Below are positions 54,342 through 64,000 of a DNA stretch of 64,000 bases, piece by piece. The notes under the pieces are model-generated. The model was not told where the DNA came from and did not search any database. It saw only the letters and a list, made by a program, of their open reading frames with translations. The position numbers were made by a program, and so were the translations under genes. How positions within the stretch are numbered: position 1 is the first letter of the stretch; each line of letters begins with the position of its first letter. The stretch spans positions 62,001 through 126,000 of the forward strand of contig JAADJZ010000009.1 of NCBI GenBank assembly GCA_011032825.1, given 5' to 3'. This stretch comes from Massariosphaeria phaeospora (Eukaryota; Ascomycota; Dothideomycetes; Pleosporales).

Positions 54342-55556
54342 GATGATGGTATGTGATTTTTGGTGTGTGTGTTTGTGTGAAGAGATGAGGAGGATGAAAG
54401 AAGCGAAGGTCTTATATCTAGGAGTCATCTTGGTCAGTATGAACCATGGTTCTGAGAATGCGGCTCCACAAAACGAAACACCCACTCAGCTCACGCTGAA
54501 AACAAATGAGGCTCTCCGCAGCCAATTCGAGCTTTGCGAAACCTTTCTCTGCTCTGATGACGCGTTGTGGACACAGTCCCGGCGCGCCCCGGATCGGAAG
54601 CTCCGAGATCCGATCTTATCTTATCGGCCTTACGTCATCGGACATTCCCATCGATCAGCTCTCTCGAAGCCTCGACCCTGCGCCCGCCGAACGAGTCCAA
54701 TACCCGCAAACGCTGAACGCATGCATCCAGTACCGATGTTAAACCATGGTCCGTCTTTCGAGATAGAGGTCAAGATGCGCATGTCTTCCACTCAAAAGCG
54801 ACCAAAGTGGTGTATGCTGGCAGGCTCCGCTAGAGATGGCTGAAGCTTTGGGTTGAGTCTCAGTGCGTTGTAAGGTCGGTGCGGAGTGCGGCGTGCCCAA
54901 TGCATAGCATCTGATCCGCCTCAACAGCTCGCTCCAAGGCGGATAAATTCGCTCAGGCATCAATGAAGAGACAATACTCCAACGAACTCAGTACTCAGCC
55001 GACATAAGCAAGCGCGTGAACGAAACCTTGAGATCCCGAAAGAGTTAACCACATTCAAGCTGCTCAAACTCTAACATCGCCTTTGCGTTATATACTTTCA
55101 ACCAAACTCGCGTCGCCTCTAGTACTTGTAGTCAATACTAGCTGTTGTGCTCTAGGGACTTGTCAAGACAACAAAGCTACACAAGGGCTTGCTGGGGTAG
55201 TTTTGTCACGGCGGACGTATGCTCGAGCCTCGTCTCTGGAAATCTGTCCCACGGCTAGAGGAAGGTTGTTGTTGTACGATTCGGAGAGAGATTTGAGAGA
55301 AGGTTGGAAGCAAGATCTCTGGATTGAAAAGAGTAAGCTAAATGTATGCCCCGGCAGTTATCGAAGATTTTATAAGGGTCAGAACCGTTTCTGTGGAACG
55401 TCTCAGGTATGTAAATGGTTTGTATGCTATTCCTGTTTGATTCAACATTTTCTAAATCTTGTGTTAGTGCTGCTACGTAGTCGGAAGTGGATCGTACTCT
55501 ATGCGCTGCGACTATAACCCGCCCAGAGATGCTAGATAGTGATCAACTTGTCTCCG
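54342..55556. other. Intergenic
   Basis: Frames here are Arg/Ser-rich and unconvincing. I see no gene. Confidence 0.45.
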
Positions 55557-56077
55557 AGCAGAACTTCACAGTGCTGCATCTGATAATCTTGGGACTAAAG
55601 GTTTTCAAGACTGAAAGCAACCTTGCCGTGCACATGAATCTGTCAACATAGCGGACATTAATGGACGGTCGCCACTCTTACGGGCCGCGTGGAAGGGTTC
55701 GTTGAAGACCATGGAGATTCTTTCGCACGCTGGTACTTAAGTCGATGTTCAAGACCGCGAGGGACACATTGCGTTCAGGTCCTCGTGGGAAAAAGCACAT
55801 CTGTCTCTCATCGTATCGTGAATGGATACCAGGCCTCCCATCTTGCCTACGAAAACCTTGCGCCAAACCCAGCTGTCATCAGCACACTTCTAGCTAATGG
55901 CGCCGATGTCAACTCCCGCAGTGGAAACGGAACGCCTCTCCACGCTGCTGCCGGCGCGGCTCCCTTCAAACGGTCAAATATCTTTGCTCTCGCGGAGCTT
56001 TGATGAATGTCCCGGACAAAGATGGCGATACTCCAGCGCTTGTTGCCCTGCTGTGCATCAAGACTGCTGAAGAGTAG
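55557..56077 (+). pseudogene. Ankyrin-repeat pseudogene
   Basis: Ankyrin repeats are readable in three frames in turn: ADINGRSPLLRAAWKGSLKTMEILSHAGT at about 55,650-55,735, followed by TAA and VDVQDREGHIAF; then AVISTLLANGADVNSRSGNG and TPLHAAAGA at about 55,868-55,960; then VKYLCSRGALMNVPDKDGDT at about 55,975-56,035. The xADVNxxxxxGxTPLHxAA signature is clear. At least one in-frame stop and two frameshifts separate the blocks. It is a remnant of an ankyrin protein, possibly the C-terminal part of an NLR-type gene. Confidence 0.75.
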
Positions 56078-56206
56078 TATACACCGACCAAGTACAATCA
56101 ATGTAAAACAACTTTCATAGTAGCTTCTGAATCAATTCAACACACCTATACTTGTGACTACACCAATACGGTCTACCGGGGATATTCATTCTACAGAGGG
56201 TCCATT

Positions 56207-56587
56207 CTAAGCCTTTTCTTCGGGAGTGTGGCCCACGGCTGGAGTGAGACTCCCAGTATAGCCTCCTGTACCTTTCCCACCAATACTAGTAGAAGGCAGA
56301 GCCGAGGGAGGGTCTGCAGCCCAGCCTCCGGAGCCTTTTCCAAACTCAGTATCATAGCCACCCTCATTGTGCCTCGATCCTGACTCCTGAGACAACTCCC
56401 TAGACCAACCTCCAGAGCCTTTGCCAATTGTATTATCATGATCGTGCTTGTTTAGGTCTGCTTCCAGCACCTCGCCACTCTTCCCCTTCTTCAAGCCTGA
56501 AGTTGCTGTATGCGGCTCCAGGTTTTCCCTAGTTGGCCACGGTGGCAGGAGTACAAGTGGCCCCGCCTTGGTAAAACCTTGCTTCAT
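56207..56587 (-). CDS. Small GKGSGGW-repeat protein, 126 aa
   Basis: This is an intronless frame, start MKQGFTKAGPLVLLPPWPTR. The C-terminal 75 residues carry three imperfect units of about 30 residues built on IGKGSGGWS / FGKGSGGWAAD / IGGKGTGGYTG, each followed by a Ser/Glu/Pro spacer. There is no signal peptide or helix. It is hydrophilic and probably disordered. The leader upstream is CA/CT-rich as in expressed fungal genes. I do not recognise a named family. It could be a stress-related hydrophilic protein, but that is a guess from composition. Confidence 0.6.
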   Translation of the reverse strand: MKQGFTKAGPLVLLPPWPTRENLEPHTATSGLKKGKSGEVLEADLNKHDHDNTIGKGSGGWSRELSQESGSRHNEGGYDTEFGKGSGGWAADPPSALPSTSIGGKGTGGYTGSLTPAVGHTPEEKA

Positions 56588-57643
56588 AATTTTAGAACGA
56601 TGGATTGGTGGTAACTGGATGAAGGATGATTATATTGATGGTGTAGTAGTGAGGACTGGGGGATGAACACAAATGAGGATAAGTGAGATCAAGTGGTTTG
56701 AATTAAGTCTTAAATATGCCATCTCGTAGTACAGCTTCGTCACAGAATCAGCTACGTACCAATGTTATTGCTGTTGGCGCTGCCAACAGCAGCTTGTGCT
56801 GTAAGATGCGTGCACAACTAATAGGGAAGATTATCACCGCGCAGGCGACAGAAAGACTAACGAAGCGAGGTTATGCTTGACCGTACATATGAGATTCCAG
56901 CAACATCACACGAGCTTACCTTTACCTACTTTAGTGACGCCCTGATGTATCTGAAGAAGCCAGCTACTTAGAGAAGGGGGATGCAATCGACACTTGCTTT
57001 TCGACGACTGCAGTCTTGGACGTACGAACTTGCCAACAACTACTTACTGTATTGGATATCCTCGAATGGCAAGTCGTCCACCACAAGAACACAGCATCGA
57101 CCGACGACGAAAGCTCTTGTGCCACGCATCGCGGCATTGCGTACATCACCGGTCCCCTCATCCGCCTATTTCGTGTCGAGCCGTCACGTTGGGAGGTTCG
57201 TACACCTCTATGGTTACGATCGATGTATCCGCCGTCTCTTCTAGGTCTTTGTCCTCATCGCATCCCAGATGCTGATCGACCAGCTCATACACACGGTCCG
57301 CCACTCCGGTCGCCCCCCTTTGACCATTCAAAGGAGTCACTGCATACCAAGCTGGAGGATGAGCCTAATGGCAGCAAAACGTGAACAACCTGCTCCTGAA
57401 GTAAGCACGATCGACTGTGTCACTGCACGGTAGAAGGGAGCTAGAAAAGATCTCGGATCTATTTGGCAAGGACTGTGCCAGCAACAATCTGCGATGCGCA
57501 AAACAAACAAGCAACCTCCCACAATCCAACCTATATCGGAAGATCCATCCCCATGTTGTACAAAACTCGCCCAATCCAATGCTTCCACCTGGTACCATTG
57601 ATCTCGCCCCCGGCTTCGCTGTCTGGAAGTTTGTGGTGCAGTC
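56588..57643. other. Intergenic, possible decayed gene on minus strand
   Basis: Around 57,340-57,158 (minus) a short acidic frame (DRVYELVDQHLGCDEDKDLEE) looks coding-like but has no supported start or partner exon. The rest shows nothing. Confidence 0.35.
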
Positions 57644-58130
57644 TTACGCGTTGCACGAACCCTCGTAGTTTTCGGGGTCAGACCTGAAGCCACACATTAG
57701 CATGAGTACAACTCACTCAACACCACAGTCGACTCGGCCAGACTTACTTGAACTCAAAGCCGGCAACGTTGCTCTTGCCGCCCTGCCAGCAGCCAGTAAC
57801 CTCGTTCTTGAGACGCGCCTTGCAGTCGTCCTCGGACAGGACGGCCACGTCGAGACCATAGGGCGCTGTCCACTTGACCGAGAAATGGTACTTTTGGTTG
57901 GGGTATAGGTATCCAACGTCCTGGCAGTGCTTCTTTTCCTGCCCGGCGGTGAAGTGGCCGCCAAGTCCGGCACTGCTGCAGATGGTGTCGATGGTGGCGG
58001 TGGCGGTGTCTTTGCCGGTTTGTCCGCCCCACATTGCCTTGCTTGAGTCGGTATAGCAGCCTCTTTGAATGAGCCCGGCGGAGGCAGTGGCGACGGAGGC
58101 CAGGATCGTGAGAAGGGTGGCAGGCTGCAT
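57644..58130 (-). CDS. Small secreted cysteine-rich protein B (family with A and C)
   Basis: Exon 1 is 58130-57748 and exon 2 is 57683-57644 (64-bp GTAAGT..CAG intron, phase 2), 140 residues. The signal peptide is MQPATLLTILASVATASA; the ATG at 58130 was chosen over one 60 bp upstream because it matches A and C. The core TIDTICSSAGLGGHFTAGQEKKHC...FSVKWTAPYGLDVAVLSEDDCKARLKNEVTGCWQGG aligns with A and C. The intron again falls just before the tail SDPENYEGSCNA. There are six Cys. B has about 13 more residues than A and C, mostly in the stretch between the third Cys and VKW. B is a tandem neighbour of C, 1.9 kb away on the same strand. Confidence 0.85.
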
Positions 58131-58272
58131 CGTGGTGATAGAGTGTATGCTGGAAAGGAGTGTGGGGTGAAGAGTATGCGGTATGTGCAAGAAGAGAACG
58201 TATAAGCAAGAAGTGGACGAAGAAGCGAATGTGGTGCTGAGCTGCAGAGAAGGAAAACCCTGCGCAAGCCTA

Positions 58273-58278
58273 CTTATA
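58273..58278 (-). promoter_or_regulatory. TATA motif of secreted protein B
   Basis: On the minus strand CCGTATAAGTAGGCTTGC lies about 145 bp upstream of the B start codon. It aligns with GTATAAAGAGGCATGC of C and GTATAAAGAGCCATGC of A. Confidence 0.6.
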
Positions 58279-60064
58279 CGGATCTTCGGCAGTCGACTAG
58301 ACTACTTCACCGGCATCTACGGAGTCGGTATCTTGGTACACCAACCTACCCATTTCCGTAGGTACAATTGTCGATACTGATGAACGACACCGTCCGACCT
58401 ACGCTACTGCTGCCAGCGGAGATTTGTCTCTCGTTGATATTTTACGCTCGAAACGAAACACAGCGAGTGGCTTGTTCGGTGGCCGATATCGACGTCGGCA
58501 TTGCAAACTCCAAAGTAAACTAGTGCAAACTTCAAAGTAAACTAGTGTTATGCTAGGGGGCTGCTTTGGTACAAGCAGATCTCGCGCGAGATACCAGACG
58601 ACGAACTGGCGCGCCGGATTGGCCCACTAACAATTCGCGCGAGACGGACATCGACTAGTCTACGGCGTGCGCGTTTACACGGCGAACACTCATTATAGAA
58701 TTGTAGTTGCCAAATGTCCGGCGCAGGAGCAGAAGTTGTATCCGATATGCGCAAGGAGGTTGCAGGCACGTAGCGTAATGCGAAGAGCTCGGCGGCGGGG
58801 TGCATCACAACCCATGAGCTGGCTGACAAGGCGGCGTTAGTGCATGCGGGTTATTTTTGGGGACCTTGAAGAGATCACATGAGATGAAGAAGGGAATGGG
58901 CGAAAATTCAAAGCCGGAATCACGCTGCGCTTGGTCCTAGTTCGACATTCGGCCTTTCGATCGATCGATGACCTTGCCATACCACGCGCCCGGCACCTAC
59001 CTACTGAAAGATTCACCATTGACAACGTTAGCACGCTGACCGTTGACTGGACGTGTATTGCACCGTAGCGCGACCCATTATCGCAGGTGCCCCATACTTC
59101 ATCATCCATCATGTTTGATCAAAGCTAGGCGAAGGCAGAGTCCGGAATCCCCTTGCCACCGGGGTACCTGCAAGTACATGGGTAGACGGAGAATCGGAGC
59201 CTGAGGAACGTTAGCATGCGCCGAACCGGAGGTACTTGCTCGTTGGAGTAGGAGTGGAACCGGGACTAGGACCGGGAATGGCGATGAAGGGTTCCTGTAA
59301 CCGCTGGCACTGTCGCGTTGCTCCTACATACCAGAAGACCACTTAGATGATACCCACGTATGGACGATGGCAGAGACGCGGATAACTGTCGATGGTTTGT
59401 TTGTGGGGACAGGACGCCTTGCATTCGCCTTGCACCCTGGATGGTAGGCCTTATGAGGGCCGCGGTGTCAGCACCCGTAACTTTATTTCAACGACGGCAA
59501 CGGCGAGGACAACATGTGCTGCTGTTTAGATGCTGGCGGCTCTTTGATTTGCCTGTTGATGTGAGCAACGTTGAGCCAAATCAACTTAGTATTCTTTCGA
59601 TCATGCCGGCGCGTGGTATTGCGACGCTTCGCCGGGCATGCGCACATGAAAAGGGGCTTCTCAGCGGCAGGGAGACGTGTATATTGTTGAGCGCATTTCC
59701 ATCTCAGCTCAGTTCATCTCAGCCCACACTTGATTCGTTCAGTCTCACGACATCGCTATTCGCAACGAGGGTTCCTTTGAATCGCATCTTGCTGATCAGA
59801 ACGTTCTGATAACTGCGACATACTGCACTTGGAAACACACAAATTGGCTTTGAAGATGTACATGGATTCCAGATCTGTATTCGGTAATGACTGTACACAG
59901 CAAGACTAATCTATGCTATAATCGCTCAAAACAGCAAGCTCGCCCCTTCGTCCCACACGCTGAAACCATATTGATTCACCCTTGTTGACGCTAACCGCTC
60001 TTCCACCCCGGTCGCGGCGCATCTCGACATCTTCATCTTCACCATGTGTGCAGCTTCTCTGCGC
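58279..60064. other. Intergenic between secreted proteins B and C
   Basis: The part from about 58,280 to 58,830 is homologous to the upstream side of C (about 60,700-61,260), with shared blocks such as GTCGGCATTGCAA and TGTCCGGCGCAGGAG. The plus-strand frame 59,360-59,809 has no recognisable content. Nothing else is seen. Confidence 0.5.
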
Positions 60065-60502
60065 TTAGCACTTGTCAACGTTGGCATCAGACCTATTGCA
60101 CACACGTTAGCAGCTGTGAAAAAGTAGGCAATGTTGCCACACGTACATGAACTCCCAGCCGCCGAAGTGGCTCTTGCCGCCGGCGTGGCAGCCGTTGACC
60201 TCGTTCTTGAGACGCTCCTTGCAGTCGGCGTCGGACAGGACGCCGTTGTCCAGGCCGCCGGGTGCCGTCCACTTGACAGCGAAGTTGAAGGTCGTCTCGG
60301 CCGTGACGGTATGGCAGCTAACTTTCTCCTGCTGGGCGGTGAAGTCGCCAGCCACGCCGCCGCTGGTGCAAATCTGGTCGATGAAGCCGCGGGCGAGCTC
60401 TTTACCCTCAACGCCGAACCACTGGCCTCCGGCCGAGTTGTAGCAGCTGGCCGAGGCGGTGGCGGCAGTGGCCAGGATGGCGAGGATGGTGGAGGGCTGC
60501 AT
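60065..60502 (-). CDS. Small secreted cysteine-rich protein C (family with A and B)
   Basis: Exon 1 is 60502-60147 and exon 2 is 60092-60065 (54-bp GTACGT..TAG intron, phase 2), 127 residues, identical exon lengths to A. The signal peptide is MQPSTILAILATAATASA, then ASCYNSAGGQWFGVEGKELA, FIDQICTSGGVAGDFTAQQE, KVSCHTV, FAVKWTAPGGLDNGVLSDADCKERLKNEVNGCHAGG, GGWEF|MSDANVDKC. There are six Cys at positions matching A. It is closest to B in the VKWTAP...DCK.RLKNEV.GC block and closest to A in length and signal peptide. Function unknown; secreted effector-like. Confidence 0.87.
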
Positions 60503-60702
60503 GGTGATGTTTGGTTGGTTGGTTTGGTTTGGTGGGGAGTGAGTGTGGGAAGTGAGTGTGGGATGAAAAGATGGGCTGGTATGTGCAAGAAAAGAATGTA
60601 TAGGCAAGAAGTGGAAGTTGGAGAAGAAGCGAATGTGGTAGTCTGGTCAGGGCTGGATGCTGAGTTGATGAGGGGACGAAAGAGACGTCGCGCGCATGCC
60701 TC

Positions 60703-60708
60703 TTTATA
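60703..60708 (-). promoter_or_regulatory. TATA motif of secreted protein C
   Basis: On the minus strand GCGTATAAAGAGGCATGCGC lies about 200 bp upstream of the C start codon. It shares 15 of 16 bases with the A motif. Confidence 0.65.
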
Positions 60709-62208
60709 CGCAACTTCACCACGCTCCATCTCCCGGTCATTCTTGCCTCTCCGGCATCTATCTTTGGTACCCACATACACACGCAACCAACCGACTGTCG
60801 CATTACCGTCCACGCAGCAAATCCCACCGTGCTTCCGAAGTACAACACCGACGCCAGCGCAGCGGAGATTGAAGCCTCGTCGCGCCGTTTACGTGCTGGG
60901 GCGCAGTGAGTGGTCGACTCGGTGGCCGAGTCTAGTCGTCGTCGGCATTGCAACTGCGCAGATTCGAGTGTTTTGGGAGCTGCTTCCGTGGTCGTGGTTA
61001 GACTGCCGGACTACCGCCCCCAAACATAGTTTCTTGCAGTTGTAGGCTAGGCTACGCGAAGTCCGGGGCCGGCGCCAGTCGAAACATAAACGCTTCCTGC
61101 AAAAACTCCGAACTACGATCTCGCGCGAGTCGGGATAGGGCTGGTCGGGTATGCAGTGCGGGTGTAGGGCTGAGCGGGCGTTTAGACGACGCGGCCAATC
61201 ATGGGGGAGTATAGGGTACATACTGAGCTTACAGGGCATTTACTGAGAAATGTCCGGCGCAGGAGGGGAGGAGTGTTTGTTCTGTTATGCGATGATCGAT
61301 GTTCACGCGTGTGGGGGCGTTATGATTACTCACTGGCTTATGGAACGCTTAGCGCCTTGGCGTTCGATACGCGCAAAATCGTCCCATCTTACCTTCCATC
61401 GAACAACACCGCAGTCTTTGACCACACTGTGCATCGCGACTAGCAACTCTCTCTGCACCACTCTCGCCTGTTTCGCAATCCAGCTGCTCTGGCTTGGTTC
61501 CCAACGTGCCCGCTTCGGCCTGCGCCTTCGAGGTCTAGATAGCACGCTGTCCATCCGTCAGCTATGCCAGGGGCAATTGGCCATGGAGTGAAGCGAACCA
61601 CTCAGGACACAGTAGACTGGGCTACCTTTATTGCTTGAATACGCGACTAACAGGCGATGCAATTAACGTAGGCTAGGCTCCGCTCTGTCCCTCAACGATC
61701 CTCTTCCTCTCAACCGTCCCTCACCAACCCTCTACGGAACGGATTTCCGCCGTCGCGCCGCAGGACGTGATATAGCGATTGGATATACAAAGCAAGGAAG
61801 GCTAAGAACATAAGGCGATAAGTGCGATGGCTTCGCAGCGTGTAGGAGGTGCTTGAGCAGGTAGGCCAGACGATCATGCAGGTCGGCGATGCCACTGCTG
61901 GACGAGGGGATTGGTCATGGTGCGAATAGAGTCAAGCAATACACTGCTTACTTACGATGCTCACAGCCCTACATCGTCGCCCCGTGTCGTATCACATCTC
62001 GATGAATTGTTGCACGAATGCCGCAGCATGCCAAGCTCTCCCGCCTTTCCAGGAACATGCGGGGTACCAGTAAGTCAGCGAAAATCAAGCTTCCATCTGA
62101 ACCGGACTCAGACGGCGACCAAACCACAACCACGCTAGATTACCACCGGACCGAATTGCGATATCCGCTATTACTTAGGTGCATACCAAAAATCGTTGGT
62201 CGGCTGTA
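60709..62208. other. Intergenic
   Basis: This is upstream sequence of secreted protein C, partly duplicated upstream of B. At about 61,710-61,895 (minus) a short frame with a hydrophobic stretch (LMFLAFLALYIQSLYHVL) could be a gene fragment. Nothing else is supported. Confidence 0.4.
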
Positions 62209-63008
62209 ATGAGTTCGAACAGCAAGGCGCTTGTCGTTGTCGGGAGTCGCGGCTCCGGGAGAGCGACGGCTGTCGGTAATCTCATGTACAAGGTATGGAA
62301 TAACAAGCGAAATCAATAATCTACCCAGCTGCTTATCCAACTTTAGTGTGGAGGTATCGATATGCCAACCCTAGCGAGGCTCGAGAAAGGAGGCAATAGC
62401 ACGTACCCTAAAGCCTTCAAGGAGATGCAAGCGAGAAAAGAGACAATCCACTTTTACACTCCCAAGAACACAGTAACTGTAACCGGTTGGTTTGCCGTCC
62501 CTTTCCACCGAGGGTGTTGATGCTAAAGCAATCCCGAGACGACATTTCCAGCGCTGACGGTGTCCTTTTGGTCGTCACACCCGAGAAGATAGACGAACAG
62601 CTCCAGGAGATCGGTGCGGTCTTGAACGAGTTGCGTACGTTCTTCGCGCAGAAGAAGGCAGTCATTTTGATCAACAAGCTGTATGCTTCACCCATATACT
62701 CAACCACATCTTCTGGCTCATATGCTCATGTCCGTAGGGATGAACACGGGTGGGCCGCTGGAAAGTTCACAGTCGCCGTCCAGGTCGTCGAAGAGGCACT
62801 TCACAACCTCGGACTTTCAGACGACCAGTTCTGGCATAGTCGACTCTGCGTACCGGCTTCCGGCCTGAAGGGCGACAATCTCATCGAGGGGTCTGCGAAT
62901 ACTGCATGGTATGCTGACTTGGTTGGGGATAGCGGAGTGGAAGCCGGAAATGGGGTCACGGTTGTAGCTGCGCTCGATAACATGTTTGGGCAGGCTCATG
63001 TTTTGTAG
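62209..63008 (+). CDS. Degenerate EF-1alpha-like GTPase-domain protein
   Basis: The proposed exons are 62209-62292, 62347-62478 and 62529-63008 (GT-AG introns of 54 and 50 bp, both phase 0), 231 residues. Alignment by eye to EF-1alpha/eRF3-type domain I: ALVVVGSRGSGRATAVGNLM at the P-loop (family GHVDSGKST), YKCGGIDMPTLARLEK (family YKCGGID.RTIEKFEK), KETIHFYTPKNTVTVT, SADGVLLVVTPE, KKAVILINKLY (family NKMD), then VPASGLKGDNLIEGSAN (family VPISGWHGDNMIE.S.N) and VTVVAALDNM (family TLLEALD). The P-loop Lys is Arg, the NKxD Asp is Tyr and the DAPGH block is absent. Domains II and III are missing. GTP binding is doubtful. The second intron has a weak GTAACC donor; if it is not used, a frameshift near 62,500 makes this a pseudogene. 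Confidence 0.6.
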
Positions 63009-63353
63009 GCCCACGGTCTAGGGTAGAAATTGTGTCAGAATTGCGTGGGATCTATGGATTATATATCTCCGAAGAAAGCTCAGTCGACACGGCCATGACG
63101 TATCCATCCATCTGCAGAGCTCCAGATTCCCTAACTAGCTTCAGGACACCAGGGCTGCTGAAAACTACCGCCGATACGCTTGGTGCCAATGAAGGGGCCG
63201 GCGCTTAAAACCGCCTCGTTGTGGACTAGCGCTGAGAAAAGCAAGCCGCGGACATGGCACGGCTACGCCATGTGGCCATCTCTGCAACACTCACCTCAAC
63301 ACCCCTCTTCTCGACTCATCGCAGACGTCGAGGCGTCATGACCAGACAGCGAG
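63009..63353. other. Intergenic
   Basis: Short space between the EF-1alpha-like gene and the hydrolase gene. No feature recognised. Confidence 0.5.
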
Positions 63354-63980
63354 ATGCTCAAGATATGCAGCAAGAGCTTTCGGTGGAAGCCTAGGCGGCT
63401 AGCTCCCGACGCCAGCCAAAGTCAGGTTAGTGGCTGCCAAGCTCGAGCCCCAACGCAAACTCAACCTCCGACGTCTCATCTGATCGGTGACCAGCAGCTC
63501 CACCCAAGCAATGCCCTCCAGCCGCAGTCCCCGCCACCTCGCCCGGTCGCCCACAGCTCCAAATCCCCGAGTCGGAAGAAGGGCTATGGGCTCGAGCTTC
63601 TGTACGACGGCACCGACTGCCAGGATGGGATGGGAGTGGATATAGTCGCGATACATGGCCTGAACGGGAATGCCTACACGACGTGGAAATCTAAGAATGG
63701 CATACTGTGGCTCAGGGACCTTCTGCCGCAGGACCTCCCGGGTGCGCGCATCTACACGTATGGATACCCGGCCGAGGTCCTGTTCAGCAAGTCCGTGGGT
63801 GACATAATCGATTTCTCGCGCCGGTTCCTGAGCGAGCTCAAGGGCCAGTTGATGGCGTCTTCGCAGAACAACGTAGGGTGGACGGAACCGTCTGGGGACA
63901 GTTCTCTGACCTGATCGTAGAAGGCCCCACGCCCCATCATCTTCGTATGTCACAGCTTGGGCGGACTGGTGTGCAAGCAG
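63354..63980 (+). CDS. Alpha/beta-hydrolase domain, 5' part of a larger (NLR-like?) gene, runs off window
   Basis: Exon 1 is 63354-63872 and exon 2 is 63921-63980; a third exon must lie beyond the window, since GTACGA follows CAAGCAG. A basic, Pro/Gln-rich head (about 1-75) leads into GYGLELLYDGT, then VDIVAIHGLNGNAYTTWK, WLRDLLPQDLPGARIYTYGYPA, and after the intron PRPIIFVCHSLGGLVCKQ. The HGLNG oxyanion region and the G-x-S-x-G elbow (HSLGG) identify a DUF676/PGAP1-like lipase-fold domain. In filamentous fungi this IHGLxGxxxxTW...FVxHSLGGLVxKxAL arrangement usually opens STAND/NLR proteins with NB-ARC or NACHT and ankyrin/TPR repeats. That continuation is inference. Confidence 0.8.
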
Positions 63981-64000
63981 GTACGAGTGTTTGCCGTGCT

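Noticed and set aside
59360..59809. 149-codon plus-strand frame between secreted proteins B and C
   Set aside because: No motif, mixed composition, no promoter cue; not supported.
29213..61045. Secondary-metabolite gene cluster around the P450
   Set aside because: No polyketide synthase, NRPS, terpene cyclase, DMATS or dedicated regulator is present; the P450 stands alone.

Overview
The window looks like a piece of a filamentous ascomycete genome (Pezizomycotina, most likely a Dothideomycete; species not determinable by eye). The grounds are: short GT-AG introns of about 45-100 bp, small secreted cysteine-rich proteins, a fungal rhodopsin/PTH11-type receptor, a cytochrome P450, F-box-like and PD-(D/E)XK nuclease-like proteins, Fot1/pogo and hAT transposons, and heavy C-to-T / G-to-A decay at CpA/TpG sites, as expected from repeat-induced point mutation (RIP).

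Bases 1 to about 28,400 are mostly repeats. A very AT-rich block (1-2279) is followed by a RIP-wrecked Fot1-like element (2282-4163) and by copy 1 of a 2.2 kb repeat 'R' (about 4166-6335). A much less mutated copy 2 of R lies at about 23,945-26,182. A second repeat 'E' of about 2 kb carries an unrecognised two-exon gene. It occurs as an inverted pair: about 27,080-29,100 (+), and about 17,020-6530 (-), where an 8.3 kb nested transposon block splits it. That block is an outer hAT element (7400-15674, 8-bp target duplication) which received a second hAT element (7636-10740, 8-bp duplication) in its 5' region and a Fot1/pogo element (11985-14105, TA duplication) inside its transposase gene. All three transposases keep one reading frame, interrupted only by stop codons, nearly all at former Trp or Gln codons. 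Between the repeats, about 17-23 kb, lie a few gene fragments and one F-box-like gene (21707-23047).

From about 29 kb to the end the sequence is normal gene-bearing euchromatin with long intergenic spaces. In order it holds: a seven-helix receptor-like protein (-), a 180-residue four-helix membrane protein (-), a possible hypothetical protein (+), a cytochrome P450 (+), small secreted protein A (+), a coiled-coil protein (+), a PD-(D/E)XK nuclease-like pseudogene (-), a single-pass Cys/Ser-rich wall-sensor-like membrane protein (+), a second coiled-coil gene fused or abutting to an F-box/LRR-like fragment (+), a divergent pair of an HD-domain hydratase-like gene (-) and a DJ-1/PfpI gene (+), an F-box-like gene (-), an ankyrin pseudogene (+), a small GKGSGGW-repeat protein (-), small secreted proteins B and C (both -, tandem paralogs of A), a degenerate EF-1alpha GTPase-domain gene (+), and the 5' end of an alpha/beta-hydrolase gene of the kind found at the N-terminus of fungal NLR-like proteins (+).

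No biosynthetic operon-like cluster is evident. The most interesting items are the three-member secreted protein family with a conserved C-terminal intron and a shared promoter motif, the P-loop-degenerate EF-1alpha-like gene, the HD/DJ-1 divergent pair, the nested transposon block, and repeat E with its unknown gene.
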